From the NCBI RefSeq assembly GCF_020010925.1, contig NZ_JAGJBZ010000001.1, forward strand, positions 1,922,001 to 1,986,000: a stretch of 64,000 nt of DNA, written 5' to 3'. Every line of letters begins with the position of its first letter. Position 1 is the stretch's first letter. This DNA comes from Streptomyces griseiscabiei. GTDB lineage: Bacteria > Actinomycetota > Actinomycetes > Streptomycetales > Streptomycetaceae. A program made the position numbers and the translations under genes. Positions 60,499 to 64,000 of the stretch are shown in pieces. The notes below the pieces were generated by a model, which saw only the letters and a list, made by a program, of their open reading frames with translations, made no database searches and was not told the origin of the DNA.

Positions 60499-61782
60499 CT
60501 ATTTCCTGCCGGGCGTCCAGTTCATGCCCCACCCGTAGGCGTAGTCGACCGTGCGCTGCGGGCTCACTCCGCGTTCGGGGACGAGGTAGCGGGCCTCACG
60601 CTGGACGATGAGGTCCCCGCCCTGGCTGGTGATGAGGGCGAGGGCGCAGACGGTGGAGGGGACGGTGCACTCGTCGAGGGAGAAGTCGATGGGGGCGCCG
60701 TGCTGCGGCTGGAGGGTGACCGTCGCGTGCAGGTCGGCGAAGGAGCGGGCTCCCTCGTAGATGGTGACGAAGATGAGGATGCGCCGGAAGTACTGCTGGT
60801 GGTCGAGGTTGATGGTGAGGTTCTCGCCGCTGCTGACGGCGCCGGTGCGGTCGTCGCCGTCGAGGTGGATGAACGGCGGCTGGCGCAGCGAGCCGAAGGC
60901 GTTGCCGAGCGCCTGGACGACTCCCTTGCTGCCGTCGGAGAGTTCGAACAGGGCGCACAGGTCGAGGTCGAGGTCCGCGTGCATGGCGACGGCCCGGCCC
61001 AGCTTGCTGCCCCACCCCTTGAACTGTTTGCGCACCTCCCAGTTGAGGTTCACGCGCATCGCGCCGGAGGTGCCGCCCTGTTTGGCCAGGGAGACCGCCG
61101 GGGCGTCCTTGGTGAGCGTGACCTTGGTGAGCCGGACCGGAGCCGGGGGCGCGGCGGGCGGGGCGGGCGGCGAGGGCGGAGCGGTGACGGGGCGGGCGGT
61201 CACGGGCGGAGCGACGGGCGCGGGCGCCGGTGCGGGTGCCGCCGCCGTGGTGTGCTGCGGTTCGTCCACGGAGATGCCGAAGTCGGTGGCGAGGCCTTCC
61301 AGTCCGCTGCTGTAGCCCTGGCCCACGGCGCGGAACTTCCAGGCGCCCTGACGGCGGTAGAACTCGCCGAGTACGAAAGCGGTTTCGGCGCCGGCGTCGG
61401 TGCTGTCGTAGCGCGCGAGCTCGGTGCCCGCCCGTTCGTCGAGGACCCGGATGTGCAGTCCGGGCACCTGCCCGAAGGTGCCGCCGTCCGCCGAGGCGGC
61501 CAGCACCACGGTCTCGACGGTGGGCTCCACGCGCGCGAGGTCGACGAGCAGCGACTCGGTCACCTGCCCGCCGGTGTCCCGTTTGCCCTCGTGCCGGACC
61601 GCGCCGGAGGAGTGGGCGGGCTGGTTGTAGAAGACGAAGTCGGCGTCCGAGCGCACTTTTCCGCCGACGAGCAACAGCGCCGAGGCGTCCGTGTCGGGCA
61701 GGCCCGGTCCGGAGCGCCGGCCCAGTTCCACGCGCAGCGCCGTGGTCGGCACCGCCGTGTTCGATCCTTTCGGCATTGACAT
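60499..61782 (-). CDS. double TerD-domain protein
   Basis: The 427-residue cytoplasmic protein has two TerD domains: the first about 1-185 (MSMPKGSNTAVP, LLLVGGKVRSDADFVFYNQPAHSSGAVRH, FVLGEFYRRQGAWKFRAVGQGY) and the second about 230-427 (NLNWEVRKQFKGWGSKLG..., DLDLCALFELSDGSKGVVQALG). A Pro/Ala/Val linker (about 187-228) joins them. TerD proteins bind calcium and are tied to tellurite and phage resistance or stress. The linker DNA is repeat-rich. ATG 61782 is chosen from the usual family start. Confidence 0.9.
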   Translation of the reverse strand: MSMPKGSNTAVPTTALRVELGRRSGPGLPDTDASALLLVGGKVRSDADFVFYNQPAHSSGAVRHEGKRDTGGQVTESLLVDLARVEPTVETVVLAASADGGTFGQVPGLHIRVLDERAGTELARYDSTDAGAETAFVLGEFYRRQGAWKFRAVGQGYSSGLEGLATDFGISVDEPQHTTAAAPAPAPAPVAPPVTARPVTAPPSPPAPPAAPPAPVRLTKVTLTKDAPAVSLAKQGGTSGAMRVNLNWEVRKQFKGWGSKLGRAVAMHADLDLDLCALFELSDGSKGVVQALGNAFGSLRQPPFIHLDGDDRTGAVSSGENLTINLDHQQYFRRILIFVTIYEGARSFADLHATVTLQPQHGAPIDFSLDECTVPSTVCALALITSQGGDLIVQREARYLVPERGVSPQRTVDYAYGWGMNWTPGRK

Positions 61783-62099
61783 GTCCGCCCCCATCAGAAG
61801 GTCATCCAGAAGGTCGTCGCCAGGCCGCGTCCCACGCGGACCGTCGGATCCGGCCGGATCCGTTGTCGGCGCCAAACCTATTCCCCCGGGACCCGGAACC
61901 CCCAGATCCCGTACCGAAAGATGCCCGGCCAACCGCTGGTAACCCCCTGGGAACTCGGCCTTTACACGATCAGTACGCGCTTTGCTGCCCTTTTTCGCCG
62001 AGTTCGCTCGCATTGGGGATCCGGCGTCACTGCCGACACGGAAAACAACCCTCTTATCGGTCTCCCCAACCAGCACATCGTGGGCTTAACTTATGTGCC
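61783..62099. promoter_or_regulatory. 317-bp divergent region between TerD and small-protein genes
   Basis: No gene is visible. From about 61930 to 62099 the DNA is less GC-rich and holds the promoters of the divergent genes. TAACTT (62087-62092) lies 7 nt before the ATG at 62100 and could be the -10 box of a leaderless message. Confidence 0.5.
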
Positions 62100-62537
62100 A
62101 TGACCTCCCCCCGCTCCACCTACGGCGGCGGTTACTACTCCGCCTCGTCCTTCGCGGACACCCCGATCTACGACTCACTCGTCGCCGAGCGGGGAACCCC
62201 TCAGATCGCCCCGATCCGGGTACCCGCCCAGTACGACACCCCGGGCAGCAACCTGCCCGCGCTCCCGTCGGCGCTGCCCGCGCTGCCGGCCGGCCCCTCC
62301 CAGCCGTCCTACGGCTATCCGCAGGCCCAGCAGCCCTCGCCGCTGCAGCAGGCCCCCAACGCGTACATCCCGCAGCAGGCCGGAGGTCCGCGCGGCTACC
62401 CGGGCGCCCAGCCGCAGCAGCAACAGCAGCGCCCGATGGCCGGTTACGAGGCCATGCGCCCGGCGGCTCCCCGCCCGGGTCCGGCGGGCCCGTACCCGCA
62501 GGACCCGTACAACGGCCAGCAGTACCGGGGGTACTGA
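62100..62537 (+). CDS. small Pro/Gln/Tyr-rich protein (DUF6643-like)
   Basis: The 145-residue protein starts MTSPRSTYGGGYYSASSFADTPIYDSLVAERGTPQIAPIRVP, a conserved front common to streptomycetes, and continues as a Pro-, Gln-, Ala- and Tyr-rich, probably disordered tail with five consecutive glutamines. No signal or TM. The function is unknown; the composition suggests a protein-interaction or condensate-forming part. It is divergent to the TerD gene and followed 78 bp later by the MOSC gene. Confidence 0.75.
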   Translation: MTSPRSTYGGGYYSASSFADTPIYDSLVAERGTPQIAPIRVPAQYDTPGSNLPALPSALPALPAGPSQPSYGYPQAQQPSPLQQAPNAYIPQQAGGPRGYPGAQPQQQQQRPMAGYEAMRPAAPRPGPAGPYPQDPYNGQQYRGY

Positions 62538-62615
62538 GGCGCCGGGCACTGAGACAACCAGAGCATTCGGCATATTTCACCTGGGATTGTCACCGCCTGC
62601 TGGCAGGATGAGCCC

Positions 62616-63440
62616 ATGGGGAATCCGTCACTGCACTCGATCCATGTCCACCCGCTGAAGGCGGCCCGGGGCTTCGCCCTGGACGAGGCCGTCGTGGAGC
62701 CCTGGGGGCTGGCGGGCGACCGTCGTTGGGTGCTGGTCGACGGCTCGGGCAAGGTCATCACACAACGTCCGCATCCGCGTATGACGTTGGCCGCCGCGGG
62801 GCTACTGCCCGGCGGCGGCCTCTTGCTGTCCGCGGCCGGCCGCGCGCCGCTCCCCGTCCCCGTGCCGGAGCCGACCGGCACGGTCACCGTGGAGATCTGG
62901 CGGGACAAGGTGGAGGGGGTCCTCGCGGGCGAGGCGGCGCACGCCTGGTTCAGCGACTTCCTCGGTGTCCCCGTGCGGCTCGTGCACCTCGACGACCCGG
63001 CGACCCGCCGCCCGATCGACCCCGAGTACGCCCGCCCCGGCGAGACCGTCACCTTCGCCGACGGCTATCCGCTGCTGCTCACCACGCTCGCCTCGCTGGA
63101 CGCGCTCAACTCCCTGGTCGCACAGGGCGACCACCCCGAGGAGGGCCCGCTCCCGATGAACCGTTTCCGGCCGAACGTGGTGATCGACGGCACCGACGCC
63201 TGGGCCGAGGACGGCTGGCGGCGCGTCGCGATCGGCGAGGTCGTCCTCCGGGTCGCCAGGATGTGCGGCCGGTGCGTGGTCACCACCACCGACCAGGAGA
63301 CCGCCGCACGCGGCCGTGAGCCGCTGCGCACCCTCGCCCGTCATCGCCGTTTCGGCGACAAACTGGTCTTCGGACAGAACCTCGTTCCGGAATCCCCGGG
63401 CACGGTTCGCGTCGGCGATCCGCTGCGGGTGCTCGAATAG
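62616..63440 (+). CDS. MOSC-domain protein (YcbX-like)
   Basis: The 274-residue protein has the MOSC N-terminal beta-barrel (SIHVHPLKAARGFALDEAVVEPWGLAGDRRWVLVD) and the C-terminal MOSC domain with PMNRFRPNVVIDG, and the conserved cysteine region ARMCGRCVVTTTDQ. Members bind the molybdenum cofactor and reduce N-hydroxylated compounds or other oxidised amines. ATG 62616 is the only good start. It is a single gene. Confidence 0.9.
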   Translation: MGNPSLHSIHVHPLKAARGFALDEAVVEPWGLAGDRRWVLVDGSGKVITQRPHPRMTLAAAGLLPGGGLLLSAAGRAPLPVPVPEPTGTVTVEIWRDKVEGVLAGEAAHAWFSDFLGVPVRLVHLDDPATRRPIDPEYARPGETVTFADGYPLLLTTLASLDALNSLVAQGDHPEEGPLPMNRFRPNVVIDGTDAWAEDGWRRVAIGEVVLRVARMCGRCVVTTTDQETAARGREPLRTLARHRRFGDKLVFGQNLVPESPGTVRVGDPLRVLE

Positions 63441-63471
63441 CGCGCCTCGGCGCCTTCACCCCCCTCTCTCT

Positions 63472-63483
63472 TTGAATATTCAA
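63472..63483. promoter_or_regulatory. perfect AT-rich palindrome TTGAATATTCAA
   Basis: The 12-bp symmetric sequence TTGAATATTCAA stands out in the GC-rich DNA, 5 bp before a TATGAT (-10-like, 63489-63494). It looks like a MarR- or similar-type operator in front of the gene at 63609. Confidence 0.6.
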
Positions 63484-63608
63484 CCTCCTATGATTCCGTC
63501 CGTGCGGGGAACACAGACCTCGGTTCCGGCCGTTGGGCCTTTGTGAGAAGTCCATGAGAAGGCCGGTGGGAGGGTGATGTCACTCTCTCGTAAGGGGGTG
63601 GTGGGGCA

Positions 63609-64000
63609 GTGCGGGCGATCGGCGGGCTACAGGCGTTCGGCGGACTGTGGCGTTGGCGGCACAATCCACTGCGGCGGCCGACCGATCTCGCCGAGGCCTG
63701 GCTGGCGTTCGCGGCCCTCGTCCTGATCCTCGTCGCCGCCCCCCTGATCGGCGCCGCCGCCGGCACCAGCGCCCAGAGCGCCCTGCAGCAGTCCGTGCGC
63801 GACCAGCAGCAGTCCCGGCACCGGGTGACGGCCACCGTCGTCAAGAAGGTCGACGGCTCCCCGCTGGACCCCGATCCGGAGACCGCCACGACCCGCGACC
63901 GCCAGAGCCGGGTGGTCGCCGACTGGACCGGCCCGGACGGCACCGAACGCCAGGGCACGGTCATGGCGAACCTCAAGACCCCCCTGCCCGGCGACCGGTT
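63609..64000 (+). CDS. Rv1733c-like membrane protein (partial)
   Basis: The gene runs off the window; the first 130 residues are visible from GTG 63609. They show a cytoplasmic head (LWRWRHNPLRRPTDLAEAW), a TM helix (AFAALVLILVAAPLIGAAAG) and an extracellular part beginning SAQSALQQSVRDQQQSRHRVTATVV. This is the layout of the Rv1733c-type membrane proteins of Actinobacteria, of unknown function and linked to dormancy in mycobacteria. A further TM is expected outside the window. The start has AAGGGGG upstream. Confidence 0.8.
   Translation, partial: MRAIGGLQAFGGLWRWRHNPLRRPTDLAEAWLAFAALVLILVAAPLIGAAAGTSAQSALQQSVRDQQQSRHRVTATVVKKVDGSPLDPDPETATTRDRQSRVVADWTGPDGTERQGTVMANLKTPLPGDR

Overview
The DNA is very GC-rich, with strong third-position G/C bias, GTG and TTG starts, many 4-bp ATGA/GTGA gene overlaps and several apparently leaderless transcripts. 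With protein families such as TerD, PafBC-type promoters, AidB-like and Rv1733c-like proteins, this points to a Streptomyces chromosome or a close relative. I recognise no rRNA, tRNA, insertion sequence, prophage or CRISPR array.

Layout. 1-2490: the end of a GAPDH gene, its terminator, and an NAD-dependent DNA ligase whose promoter looks like the RecA-independent DNA-damage (PafBC) type. 2504-4394: a PAS/PP2C (SpoIIE-like) phosphatase and a small unknown protein. 4410-13967: an eight-gene minus-strand exopolysaccharide operon combining counterparts of the fungal galactosaminogalactan cluster (CE18/Agd3-like deacetylase, spherulin-4/Sph3-like protein, GH114/Ega3-like hydrolase) with a bacterial PelF-like GT4, a 12-TM membrane protein and three nucleotide-sugar enzymes. 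14400-18243: two secreted proteins, one an M4 metalloprotease with a C-terminal propeller. 18299-19492: a VOC protein divergent from a TetR regulator, with two palindromic operators between them.

19709-32729: a five-gene plus-strand operon (DUF4132 protein, 1654-aa giant, MoxR ATPase, DUF5682-VWA fusion, SWIM protein) behind a perfect RecA-independent DNA-damage promoter. 32944-36526: a one-domain voltage-gated channel with an unusual pore and a repeat-encoded charged tail, then two CBS/CNNM-type membrane proteins. 36719-41698: a two-component system divergent from an ABC exporter. 41849-44738: a class M sirtuin, an NmrA-like reductase and a zinc-type macrodomain hydrolase, likely a reversible ADP-ribosylation module. 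44815-48660: TetR, AidB-like, PaaX-like and TetR genes.

48852-54097: a membrane protein, then a kinase/M23-like/aminotransferase fusion followed by its LacI-type regulator, with a perfect 20-bp palindrome at the operon head. 54311-64000: NUDIX, apolipoprotein N-acyltransferase, an O-antigen-ligase-like protein, a PH-like membrane protein, an Asp/Glu racemase, an HpnB-like glycosyltransferase, a double TerD protein, a small Pro/Gln/Tyr-rich protein, a MOSC protein and the start of an Rv1733c-like membrane protein.

The two most interesting signals are the hybrid polysaccharide operon, and the damage promoter that ties an uncharacterised MoxR/VWA system (and the ligase) to genome-damage stress. 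Functions come from motifs read by eye; no database search was run.
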